Assembly (NCBI GenBank): GCA_021800745.1
Contig: JAJYYS010000082.1
Coordinates: forward strand, 1 to 7,126
Direction: 5' to 3'
Source of the DNA: a bacterium
GTDB lineage: Bacteria > SZUA-79 > Acidulodesulfobacterales > Acidulodesulfobacteraceae
Length of the DNA stretch: 7,126 bases
A program made the position numbers and the translations under genes. Numbering within the stretch: position 1 is the first letter of the stretch; each line of letters begins with the position of its first letter. Below are positions 1 to 6,122 of this stretch, one piece after another. A model generated the notes under the pieces. The model was not told the origin of the DNA. It did not search any database and saw only the letters and a list, made by a program, of their open reading frames with translations.

Positions 1-734
1 AATATAAACTATATCCCGACGGCGCTACGAAGCTCGAAGACGTTAAAAATTGCGTAAATAATAAGGCAGCTATCGCCATGCAAAAATATTCTACAAAGAA
101 AACGGCGGCAGCGCTTTCCGAGAAATTCGGACAGGACGTAAGAGTCGTTAAAAGTCCTATAGGAATAAACTATACCGATGAATTTTTAATGACGCTTTCA
201 GAAATTTCCGGCAAGGAAATTCCTAAAGAGCTTGAAGACGAAAGAGGAAAAGCGGTAGATTCTATGACCGACGCACAGCAGTATATCCACGGGAAAAAAT
301 TTGCGATATTCGGCGACCCCGATATGCTTATCGGACTTACGAGCTATCTCCTCGAAATGGGCGGAATACCGAAATATGTTTTATGTTCAAACGGCACGGA
401 AGATTTTAAAAAAGAAATAGAAGATTTATTTGCCGCTTATTCGGAAAGCGGGACCGAAGTTTATATAGATAAGGATTTATGGCATTTAAGGTCTTTAATT
501 ATGACCGGACCGGTAGATATGCTTATTGGTCCCTCTCACGGCAAATTTGCAGCGAGGGAAGCCAAAGTGCCTCATATCAGAATAGGCTATCCGATATTCG
601 ACAGGGTTAATATTCACAGGTATCCGCTTTACGGTTATAGCGGGGTAATTAATTTAACGACGTGGATAGTGAACAAATTTATCGATATCTTGGACGATAC
701 TTGCGATGACGCGCATTTTGAGCTTATGAGATAA
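1..734 (+). CDS. nifK: Nitrogenase MoFe protein beta subunit, C-terminal part (5' end outside window)
   Basis: The beta subunit of dinitrogenase (NifD2K2) shares the P-cluster with NifD and helps pass electrons from NifH to FeMo-co in the cytoplasm. The frame is open from base 3, so 243 residues up to the TAA are visible, roughly the last half of a usual NifK. The ATG at 78 is internal, because NifK-like sequence (YPDGATKLEDVKN) continues in frame upstream of it. Family landmarks, counted from base 3: a segment around ISGKEIP, the ERGKAVDSMTD block, FGDPDMLIGL, the strongly conserved KDLWHLRSL, the IGPSHGKF block, RIGYPIFDR, and a short charged C-terminus ending in LMR. The N-terminal P-cluster cysteines lie outside the window. 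The gene is followed after 38 bases by nifE, which fits the common K-E-N order. NifE/NifN/VnfK paralogues are less likely, since the dedicated nifE and nifN follow and the C-terminus matches NifK. Confidence 0.95.
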   Translation, partial: YKLYPDGATKLEDVKNCVNNKAAIAMQKYSTKKTAAALSEKFGQDVRVVKSPIGINYTDEFLMTLSEISGKEIPKELEDERGKAVDSMTDAQQYIHGKKFAIFGDPDMLIGLTSYLLEMGGIPKYVLCSNGTEDFKKEIEDLFAAYSESGTEVYIDKDLWHLRSLIMTGPVDMLIGPSHGKFAAREAKVPHIRIGYPIFDRVNIHRYPLYGYSGVINLTTWIVNKFIDILDDTCDDAHFELMR

Positions 735-772
735 TAAAAATAACATAAAGATTATAAAGGAAGTGATATAAA

Positions 773-2128
773 ATGCGCTTAGCGGTAAAAGAAGAATACT
801 TTGACGAACCGTCTTGCGAACATAACGGCGCCGCAAAAGAGAAAAAAGCATGTAAAACTGCGGCGCCCGGGTCTTCGACGGGTGGATGCGCGCTTGACGG
901 GGCATATATCGTTTTAAGTCCCATAAAAGACGCATTAAACATAGTTCATGCGCCTATTAACTGCCTCGGAAACAGCTATAACCAGAGAACGTCTAAAGCG
1001 GTAAACGGGAAAGATTATTATATGTACGGTTTTACGACCGCAATGAACGAAAACGACCTTATTTTCGGTTCGGAAGACAAGTTAAGGCAGGGCATAATTT
1101 ATGTTAATAACAGATTTAAACCTAAAGGAATATTCATTTACAATACATGCGTGCCGGCGCTGACCGGCGAAGACATCGAAGGCGTTTCAAAAGAACTTGC
1201 GGCTAAACTTAAAATTCCGGTCGTTCCGGTTTTCTCGCAGGGGTTTTCGGGAAACAAGAATCTCGGAAATAAAATTGCCGGCGATGCCCTTTTTACCCAT
1301 ATTATAGGAAAAAAAGAGCCTGCGATAGATTTACTGGGGGATTTTAATATTAATTTAATCGGGGAATATAACATAAAAGGGGAACTATTTTTAATAAAAA
1401 AAGCGTTAAAATCTATAGGGATAAATGTTCTTTCGACTATTACCGGCGATTCCACGATAGAAGAAATAATGTATTCGCATAAAGCCGAGCTTAACGTCGT
1501 AATATGTTCCAAAGCTTTGGTATATCTGGCAAGAAAAATGAAGGAAAAATTTGGAATTCCTTATATCGAAGAATCGTTTTTCGGCATGACTTCAACCAGT
1601 AAGGCGGTTATAGATATAGTAAATTCCATCGGAAATATGGAACTCGTAAAGAAGGCAAAAGATTATATTAAAATGATGACGAAAAAAACCGAAGAAAAAA
1701 CTTACGGATATAAGAAATTTTTAACGGGCAAAAAAGTTCTTTTATATACCGGCGGGGTTAAAAGCTGGTCGCTGATTTCCGCCTTAAACGACTTAGGTTT
1801 GAGGGTTATCGCCACCGGCATTAAAAAAAGCACCGATGAAGATAAGTTAAGGATAATAAAGGAATTCGATAAAAACGGAAATATAATAATGCTCGATAAC
1901 GGCAATCCCGTAAATCTTATTCAAATAGCAAAGGAAAACAATGCCGATATCATACTTGCGGGAGGGAGGAATCAATATACGGCAATAAAATCCCTCATTC
2001 CGTTTTTAGACGTAAATCAGGAAAGATTAGAACCATATGTATCTTATGAAGGTATGGAATGTATGGCAAGATTGATTTATTCGGAAATTAAAAATCCTCT
2101 ATTCAAATTATTGAAAGAATCGATATAA
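773..2128 (+). CDS. nifE: Nitrogenase FeMo-cofactor scaffold protein NifE
   Basis: NifE forms a heterotetramer with NifN that receives the NifB-co precursor and matures it to FeMo-co before transfer to NifDK. The protein has 451 residues, normal for the family. The three cysteines expected to bind the NifEN [4Fe-4S] cluster are present: C39 in GGCALDGA, C64 in INCLGN and C126 in NTCVPALTGEDI. Their spacing (25 and 62 residues) equals that of Azotobacter NifE C37/C62/C124. C245, in VVICSKALVYL, corresponds to the NifD cysteine that ligates FeMo-co. The motif NENDLIFGSEDKL is also typical. The N-terminus carries a CEHNG..KKACKTAAPGSSTGG stretch as in NifE. The start is supported by AAGGAAGTGA upstream (from 757). 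There is no promoter-like or terminator-like sequence in the 38-base gap after nifK, so it is probably cotranscribed. I see no disruption. Confidence 0.96.
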   Translation: MRLAVKEEYFDEPSCEHNGAAKEKKACKTAAPGSSTGGCALDGAYIVLSPIKDALNIVHAPINCLGNSYNQRTSKAVNGKDYYMYGFTTAMNENDLIFGSEDKLRQGIIYVNNRFKPKGIFIYNTCVPALTGEDIEGVSKELAAKLKIPVVPVFSQGFSGNKNLGNKIAGDALFTHIIGKKEPAIDLLGDFNINLIGEYNIKGELFLIKKALKSIGINVLSTITGDSTIEEIMYSHKAELNVVICSKALVYLARKMKEKFGIPYIEESFFGMTSTSKAVIDIVNSIGNMELVKKAKDYIKMMTKKTEEKTYGYKKFLTGKKVLLYTGGVKSWSLISALNDLGLRVIATGIKKSTDEDKLRIIKEFDKNGNIIMLDNGNPVNLIQIAKENNADIILAGGRNQYTAIKSLIPFLDVNQERLEPYVSYEGMECMARLIYSEIKNPLFKLLKESI

Positions 2129-2147
2129 AAAATATAAAAATAAAATT

Positions 2148-3437
2148 ATGGCGAATCTAATTAGAAATATCGAAATTAATCCTTTAAAAACAAGTTCGTC
2201 GTTAGGCGCGGCAGTCTTTTTTCTGGGACTGAAAAATGCGGTCGTCCTTATGCACGGAGCCGTCGGCTGTGCAAGTTTTGACAAGGTAACGCTGACGAAG
2301 CATTTTCGCGAAAACATTCCGATAGTTACCACTGCCTTAAACGAATCGGGAGCAATTTTGGACGGAAAAGATTTTTTAATATCCGGAATTAAAAACGTTT
2401 ACGAAAAAATGAAGCCGGATTTCATAGGGATTGCATCGTCGGGTCTTACCGAAACAAACGGCGAAGATATCGCCGGAATTATTAAAGATTTTAAAGGCAG
2501 GCTCGATACTCCCTTTGCGGACCTGATTTACGCAGACACTCCGGATTATAAGGGCGGCTTTGAAGACGGTTATATTGCGGCAATGTCGTCGCTGTTAGCC
2601 GAAACATTAAATAAAAACGGCAAATCGATTAAAAAATCTAATAAAACGGTAAAAAGCATAAATGTTTTTTGTCCATCTTCATTTACCCCTCAGGATTTTT
2701 TGGAACTTCGCGAAGCTTTAGATTATTTTGGTTTAAAACCTCTTATGATACCGGATTTAGGTTTGTCGTTAGGCGGTCATCTGGACGAGAGGGGGTATCT
2801 GCAAACTACGGCAGACGGATTGGACGCAAAAGATTTACCGGATATTTATAGCGGCCAATTTAATTTAATAATAGGTTTGAGCCTTAAAGACGCCGTAAAA
2901 AACATTGAAGGATCGACGGGGTTAAAGACATATTATTTCCCTAATATATGCGGCCTGAAAAACAGCGATAAATTTTTTAATCTTCTTTCTAAAACGACGG
3001 GCAAAGAAATTCCGAAAAAATATAAAAGACAGAGAAGCCGGCTTATGGATGCATATTTAGATTCGCATTTTTATTTTTCGGGAAAAGAAATCGCGCTGGC
3101 TCTCGGAGTAGATCTTTTAGACTCTTTCTCTTCCGTTTATTCGGAAATCGGCGCAAATTTAAAACTCGGAATAACGACAAAGGTTATAGGCGATATTAGA
3201 CATAGATTTTTAGATTTGCGCGAAGGCGATTTAGATATGCTTGATACCTGCGGGAACGTGGATATGATAGTTTCAAATTCCAACGCAAAATTTTATGCCG
3301 AAAATTTAGGCATACCTTTGCTTAGAGCGGGGTTTCCGATAATAGACGAAATAGGGCATAATTATAAACATTATATACTTTACGGGGGAGCTATAAACCT
3401 TGCCGTTGAAAGCGCAAATTTACTGAATAAAGAATAA
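2148..3437 (+). CDS. nifN: Nitrogenase FeMo-cofactor scaffold protein NifN
   Basis: NifN is the partner of NifE in the FeMo-co maturation scaffold. The protein has 429 residues, close to the usual size for a NifN not fused to NifB. C41 in LMHGAVGCASF is the expected fourth ligand of the NifEN [4Fe-4S] cluster (Azotobacter NifN C44). It is followed by the typical TKHFRENIP and TTALNES blocks, then SSGLTETNGEDI at about 98-109. The C-terminal third has SNSNAKFYAENLGIPLLRAGFP, matching the NifK/NifN fold, with LYGGAINLA near the end. Oddly, the 19 bases between nifE and the start are only A/T-rich, with no Shine-Dalgarno sequence, so translation probably depends on coupling to nifE or on an unstructured leader. 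No better in-frame start is apparent, because the N-terminal NPLKTSSSLGA block begins only ten residues in. Confidence 0.95.
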   Translation: MANLIRNIEINPLKTSSSLGAAVFFLGLKNAVVLMHGAVGCASFDKVTLTKHFRENIPIVTTALNESGAILDGKDFLISGIKNVYEKMKPDFIGIASSGLTETNGEDIAGIIKDFKGRLDTPFADLIYADTPDYKGGFEDGYIAAMSSLLAETLNKNGKSIKKSNKTVKSINVFCPSSFTPQDFLELREALDYFGLKPLMIPDLGLSLGGHLDERGYLQTTADGLDAKDLPDIYSGQFNLIIGLSLKDAVKNIEGSTGLKTYYFPNICGLKNSDKFFNLLSKTTGKEIPKKYKRQRSRLMDAYLDSHFYFSGKEIALALGVDLLDSFSSVYSEIGANLKLGITTKVIGDIRHRFLDLREGDLDMLDTCGNVDMIVSNSNAKFYAENLGIPLLRAGFPIIDEIGHNYKHYILYGGAINLAVESANLLNKE

Positions 3438-3474
3438 TATTTAAGTTTAATTTAAAAAGATAGGAGAGGTTGAA

Positions 3475-3858
3475 ATGAAAGTAGGCTTTGCGACAAATGA
3501 TAATATTTTAATCAATGACCACTTTGGATGGGCTAAAAATTTTGCGGTATATGAAATTAACGGGGACGGTTTTAAATTTTTGGAAAACAGATATTTCGAA
3601 GAAGAGATTGAAGAACTTAGTAAGATAGATAAAAAAATCGAAGGGTTGCAAGATTTAAAGATTATCTTCGTGGAAAGCATCGGCGGCACTGCGGCCGCCC
3701 GTGTCGTAAAATCCGGCATTCATCCGATTAAATCTAAGCCTAACGATAAAATAGAATCGGTTATGGAAGAGCTTCAGGCGGTTTTATCAAAAAACCCGCC
3801 TCCGTGGCTGAAAAAGATTATTCTTAAAGAAAGTGGCACAAACCTTGCACATTCATAA
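3475..3858 (+). CDS. nifX: NifX-type iron-molybdenum cofactor carrier protein
   Basis: This is a small cytoplasmic protein of the dinitrogenase iron-molybdenum cofactor biosynthesis family (NifX/NifB-C-terminal/NafY domain). In well-studied diazotrophs NifX binds NifB-co and FeMo-co intermediates and shuttles them around NifEN. At 127 residues it is a single-domain member. Visible family features are the N-terminal KVGFATND strand, HFGWAKNFAVYEI (16-28), the GGTAAARVVKSGI segment (70-82), and the NPPPWLKK motif (107-114) that is characteristic of NifX. A strong ribosome site, AGGAGAGG (about 3462-3469), fixes the start. It lies 37 bases after nifN and 3 bases before the ANTAR gene. Position right after nifN supports NifX rather than a generic family member. 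The coding sequence carries two predicted RNA hairpins, listed separately. Confidence 0.9.
   Translation: MKVGFATNDNILINDHFGWAKNFAVYEINGDGFKFLENRYFEEEIEELSKIDKKIEGLQDLKIIFVESIGGTAAARVVKSGIHPIKSKPNDKIESVMEELQAVLSKNPPPWLKKIILKESGTNLAHS
3682..3699 (+). other. Perfect GC-rich hairpin with hexanucleotide loop, inside nifX
   Basis: GGCGGC (3682-3687) and GCCGCC (3694-3699) pair perfectly over six G-C pairs and enclose the six-base loop ACTGCG (3688-3693). ANTAR proteins recognise six-base RNA loops with A at position 1 and G at position 4, and this loop meets that rule. The DNA encodes Gly-Gly-Thr-Ala-Ala-Ala, a conserved NifX segment, so protein constraint alone could create the repeat. The usual partner hairpin within a few bases and a following U-run are not seen. 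The stem is a sequence fact; a regulatory role is speculative. Confidence 0.3.
3776..3801 (+). other. Predicted hairpin near the 3' end of nifX
   Basis: AGGCGG (3776-3781) pairs with CCGCCT (3796-3801), and TTTT (3782-3785) can pair with AAAA (3791-3794), leaving a five-base loop ATCAA and one bulged C at 3795. This gives about ten pairs. There is no T-run after it on the + strand, so it is not an intrinsic terminator. It lies about 60 bases upstream of the ANTAR gene and covers the codons of the conserved NPPPWL motif. It could slow ribosomes or protect the mRNA, or it may mean nothing. Confidence 0.25.
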
Positions 3859-3861
3859 ATT

Positions 3862-4467
3862 ATGGAAGACGAAAAAGGTTTAAATTTAAATGTAAAAGTT
3901 TTAGTCGTCGATGATTTAAAGGAAAGGAGGGAAGAACTTAAACTTATTTTAAATTCCGTTACGGCTAATATATATGAAGCCGACAACGGAGCGGCGGCAG
4001 TCGTAGCGGCAGAAGAATTTAAGCCGGATATTATATTTATGGATATAAAGATGCCGTCGATGGACGGAATTACCGCCTGCAAAAAGATTATGGAGAAAAC
4101 CCCCGTCCCGGTTATTTTTTTAACCGCCGGAGCCGGCGACGTAAAAGATTACGATAATTATATGGAAGAATTGAAAGGGTCGGGGGCATTCTCTTATATA
4201 ATAAAGCCCGCAAGAAAGAGCGAAATTTTAGCGCAGACTATAATCGCGATAGAAAATTTTAAGAAATTTCAGGATATCAAAAAAGAGAATGAGAACTTAA
4301 AGCAATATATAGAGGATAGGAAATTAATCGGCAAAGCAAAAAATATACTTATAAAAAAAGAGGGTATTTCCGAAAAAGAGGCGCATAACAGACTGCAAAG
4401 ATTAAGTATGAACAGCGGACGCCCCATAGGCGAAATAGCGAAAGCGATTATTTTAACGGATTCATAA
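3862..4467 (+). CDS. REC-ANTAR response regulator (GnfR/NasR-like transcription antiterminator)
   Basis: This 201-residue protein has an N-terminal receiver domain (about 11-132) and a C-terminal ANTAR domain (about 145-198). The receiver looks active: acidic pair D17-D18 in VVDD, phosphoacceptor D61 in FMDIKMP, T88 in FLTAG, and K115 in IIKPA. A helical linker rich in Glu/Lys/Asn (about 131-150) could dimerise. The ANTAR part shows the typical ..DRKLIGKAK.IL....G.SE.EAHNRLQR.SMNSGRPIGEIAKAII pattern. ANTAR domains bind RNA with paired six-base-loop hairpins and prevent terminator formation; phosphorylation of the receiver usually activates them. In Geobacter, the ANTAR protein GnfR controls nif genes with the kinase GnfK; by analogy this gene probably acts on nif or nitrogen-assimilation leaders. 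No kinase lies in the window. It starts 3 bases after nifX with no clear ribosome site, so it is probably translationally coupled. Orthology with GnfR is inferred. Confidence 0.92.
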   Translation: MEDEKGLNLNVKVLVVDDLKERREELKLILNSVTANIYEADNGAAAVVAAEEFKPDIIFMDIKMPSMDGITACKKIMEKTPVPVIFLTAGAGDVKDYDNYMEELKGSGAFSYIIKPARKSEILAQTIIAIENFKKFQDIKKENENLKQYIEDRKLIGKAKNILIKKEGISEKEAHNRLQRLSMNSGRPIGEIAKAIILTDS

Positions 4468-4498
4468 AAAATAATTAACATAAAAAAGGAGGCGCTTT

Positions 4499-4816
4499 AT
4501 GGAAATGGTAAGGGCTATTATAAGACCCGAAAAAGAAAAAGACGTTCTTAAGGCACTTGAAGAAAACGGTTTTGTTTCGGTTACAAAGATGCATGTTTTC
4601 GGAAGGGGAAAACAAAAAGGGATAAAAGTAGGCGAAGTAGTTTACGACGAACTTCCTAAACTGGAGCTGATGATTGTCGTGAATAAAGAAGACGCAAACA
4701 GGGTTTGCGATATTATTCAGGAAAATGCAGTAACGGGGCATATAGGCGACGGCAAGATATTCGTGATACCGGTATCAAATACTTATACCGTAAGAACGGG
4801 CGCCGAAGGGCTATAA
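4499..4816 (+). CDS. nifI1: Nitrogenase-associated PII-like protein NifI1
   Basis: NifI1 and NifI2 form a complex that binds dinitrogenase and blocks its activity when ammonium is present; 2-oxoglutarate and ATP release it. The 105-residue protein has the PII fold signatures: MVRAIIRPEK at the N-terminus, GRGKQKG at the start of the T-loop (35-41), the B-loop TGHIGDGKIFV (79-89), and the C-terminal VRTGAEGL. The T-loop is short, KVGEVVYDELPK, and lacks the tyrosine position that GlnB/GlnK use for uridylylation, which separates NifI1 from GlnB. A strong AAGGAGG (4486-4492), six bases before the ATG, fixes the start and suggests better translation than the coupled ANTAR gene upstream. It follows the ANTAR gene by 31 bases. 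The usual place for nifI1 is between nifH and nifD, so this position is unusual. Confidence 0.93.
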   Translation: MEMVRAIIRPEKEKDVLKALEENGFVSVTKMHVFGRGKQKGIKVGEVVYDELPKLELMIVVNKEDANRVCDIIQENAVTGHIGDGKIFVIPVSNTYTVRTGAEGL

Positions 4817-4845
4817 CAAAATATATAATTTTAACGGGGATTTTT

Positions 4846-5253
4846 ATGGAATCAAAATTTGAAGAAAACGTCGTAGAGATTATTGCGGTGATAAGAAGGC
4901 ATAAAATTCAAGAAACAAAAGAAGCGTTAAGCGAAGAAGGTTTTGACCAGATGACCTTTTATTCGGTTCACGGAAGAGGGAGGCAAAAAGGCCGCGGAGG
5001 GCTTGCAAACGAACTTGATCCGGGGTTGAATTTAATTAATAATAAAGCCGATATAGCCGATAACGATTATAGTTTTTTACCTAAAAGAATGTTGTCGTTA
5101 GTAGTAAAAGAAGACGATGCGGGCAAAGTCGTAAAAGTTTTAATAAAGATAAATAAAACGGGTCATTACGGCGACGGAAAGATATTTGTTTTGCCCGTCA
5201 GGCTTACGGAGAGGATAAGAACGGCTGAAGAAGGGCTTTATGCAATAAGCTGA
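4846..5253 (+). CDS. nifI2: Nitrogenase-associated PII-like protein NifI2
   Basis: This is the partner of NifI1 in ammonium-dependent inhibition of dinitrogenase. It has 135 residues from the ATG at 4846, which has GGGGA (4836-4840) five bases upstream. An in-frame ATG at 4705 lies inside nifI1 and would add 47 residues unrelated to PII, so I rejected it. PII signatures are EIIAVIRRHK (11-20), HGRGRQKG (42-49), the B-loop TGHYGDGKIFVLPV (105-118) and IRTAEEGL (124-131). From GRGRQKG to FLPKRM the T-loop region has about 38 residues, against about 20 in the adjacent NifI1. A long T-loop ending in PKRMLSLVV is usual for NifI2. A hydrophilic extension of about nine residues (ESKFEENVV) precedes the first strand. 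The last 16 bases overlap the end of the convergent alkyltransferase gene. Confidence 0.92.
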   Translation: MESKFEENVVEIIAVIRRHKIQETKEALSEEGFDQMTFYSVHGRGRQKGRGGLANELDPGLNLINNKADIADNDYSFLPKRMLSLVVKEDDAGKVVKVLIKINKTGHYGDGKIFVLPVRLTERIRTAEEGLYAIS

Positions 5254-5774
5254 AACCGGCCATTGTTTTTTTCGAGAGACAGCAATGCCGCTTTAAATTT
5301 TATTCCTCCTCCGCCGGACCAGCCGCCTAATTTGCCGCCTGAGGCCGTTATCCTGTGGCAGGGAAGAATAACGGGCGTTTTATTTATAGATAAAGCCGTT
5401 GCGCATGCCCTTGAATATTTACCGTCATATCCGGCTTTTATCGCAAGTTCTTTGTAGGATAAGGTTTCGCCGTATTTTACGTTTCGCAGGACTTTAAGTA
5501 TCTTTGCGGAAAAATCCGAATATAAAGAAAAATTTACGGGAATTTCGCTGAAATCCACTAATTTATAGGAAAAATAGTCGTCTAAAAGATTTATTAATTT
5601 ATAAAGATGAGGCAGGAGATTTAAGTCGCTTTTGGAAATAGGCGGTGTTCCCGGTTTATATTCTACACGGTTGCCGCCTATTATTTCTATTTTCTCGATA
5701 TGCTTTTCGTCGGCCTTTATTTCTAAATTTATATCCGATCCTGATATTTTTGTTTTAAATTCAAAAACATACAT
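5238..5774 (-). CDS. ogt: Methylated-DNA-[protein]-cysteine S-methyltransferase (O6-alkylguanine-DNA alkyltransferase)
   Basis: This suicide repair protein removes methyl or alkyl groups from O6 of guanine in DNA by transferring them to its own cysteine. Of the 178 residues, the first 85 or so form the variable N-terminal ribonuclease-like domain and the rest the catalytic domain. The active-site motif is ILPCHRI, with nucleophile C139 followed by H140 and R141. Also visible are YGETLSYKELA (101-111, with the helix-turn-helix tyrosine Y107), the arginine-finger region SRACATAL (R122), and the NKTP asparagine before the active site. LGGWSGG follows, as in the family. It lies 20 bases downstream of the fmdB-like gene on the same strand, with no strong ribosome site of its own, so the two are probably cotranscribed. 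It runs tail to tail into nifI2 with a 16-base overlap. Choice of ogt over ada/adaB as symbol is conventional, since there is no Ada N-domain. Confidence 0.93.
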   Translation of the reverse strand: MYVFEFKTKISGSDINLEIKADEKHIEKIEIIGGNRVEYKPGTPPISKSDLNLLPHLYKLINLLDDYFSYKLVDFSEIPVNFSLYSDFSAKILKVLRNVKYGETLSYKELAIKAGYDGKYSRACATALSINKTPVILPCHRITASGGKLGGWSGGGGIKFKAALLSLEKNNGRFQLIA

Positions 5775-5794
5775 AGGTCAAAGTCATAATACTT

Positions 5795-6082
5795 TTAGTG
5801 TTTGCAACTGTCGCCGGCGCAGGAGCATGAAGGAGCAGGAGCCGCAGCGGCTTTATTTTCTTCCTTGGATTTTTTTGTTTTATTGCCGCTTCCCGAACCG
5901 CTTGAACTTGAATAATCGGTTTTATACCAACCGGAACCTTTTAGTACGAAACTTGAATTTGAAATAAGTTTTTCTAATTTGCCCCCGCATTGTTCGCATT
6001 TTTCTAACGGCTTTTCATTAATACCCTGAATTACCTCGATGTAATTTCCGCAGTCTTTGCATTTGTATTCCCTGATAGGCAT
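5795..6082 (-). CDS. FmdB-family putative regulatory zinc-ribbon protein
   Basis: This 95-residue protein belongs to the FmdB/CxxC small zinc-ribbon family, whose founder was proposed as a regulator of a formamidase/formylmethanofuran dehydrogenase locus. The true function of most members is unknown. The N-terminal [12 protein letters not shown] and KCEQCGG give the four metal ligands C8, C11, C29 and C32. The family segment [13 protein letters not shown] follows (about 45-57). The C-terminal third is low-complexity, with a Ser/Gly run, a Lys/Glu run and an Ala/Pro run, ending in a cysteine- and histidine-containing tail ([11 protein letters not shown]). A clear AGGAGG on the minus strand (6100-6095), twelve bases from the ATG, supports the start. 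The spacing is somewhat long. It is the first gene of a likely two-gene unit with the alkyltransferase gene, a pairing whose meaning I cannot infer. Confidence 0.88.
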   Translation of the reverse strand: MPIREYKCKDCGNYIEVIQGINEKPLEKCEQCGGKLEKLISNSSFVLKGSGWYKTDYSSSSGSGSGNKTKKSKEENKAAAAPAPSCSCAGDSCKH

Positions 6083-6122
6083 TTTAATTTCTTACCTCCT
6101 TAAAATATGTATCATTATTTTA

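Noticed and set aside
1153..1168. Hexaloop hairpin GCCGG-CGCTGA-CCGGC in nifE as an ANTAR target.
   Set aside because: The loop has C at 1 and T at 4, not A and G. It encodes conserved PALTGE and shows how easily such stems arise by chance.
2669..2851. Small + strand open frame inside nifN.
   Set aside because: It is fully contained in nifN in another frame, has no ribosome site and no recognisable domain.
3438..3474. Hairpin in the nifN-nifX gap as an attenuator.
   Set aside because: The only stem (TTTAA with TTAAA) is five A-T pairs, with no following T-run.
3924..3931. Strong Shine-Dalgarno-like AAAGGAGG inside the ANTAR gene, suggesting a shorter protein.
   Set aside because: No in-frame start codon lies at suitable distance, and a later start would remove the receiver acidic pair. 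It encodes the KERREE segment.
4705..4845. Longer NifI2 start at the ATG at 4705, adding 47 residues.
   Set aside because: The added part overlaps nifI1 out of frame, has no PII similarity, and the ATG at 4846 has GGGGA at proper spacing.
5253..5272. Intrinsic terminator after nifI2 (AAAC, eight-base loop, GTTT, then T's).
   Set aside because: The stem has only four mostly A-T pairs, and part of the T-run is used in the stem. Too weak to call.
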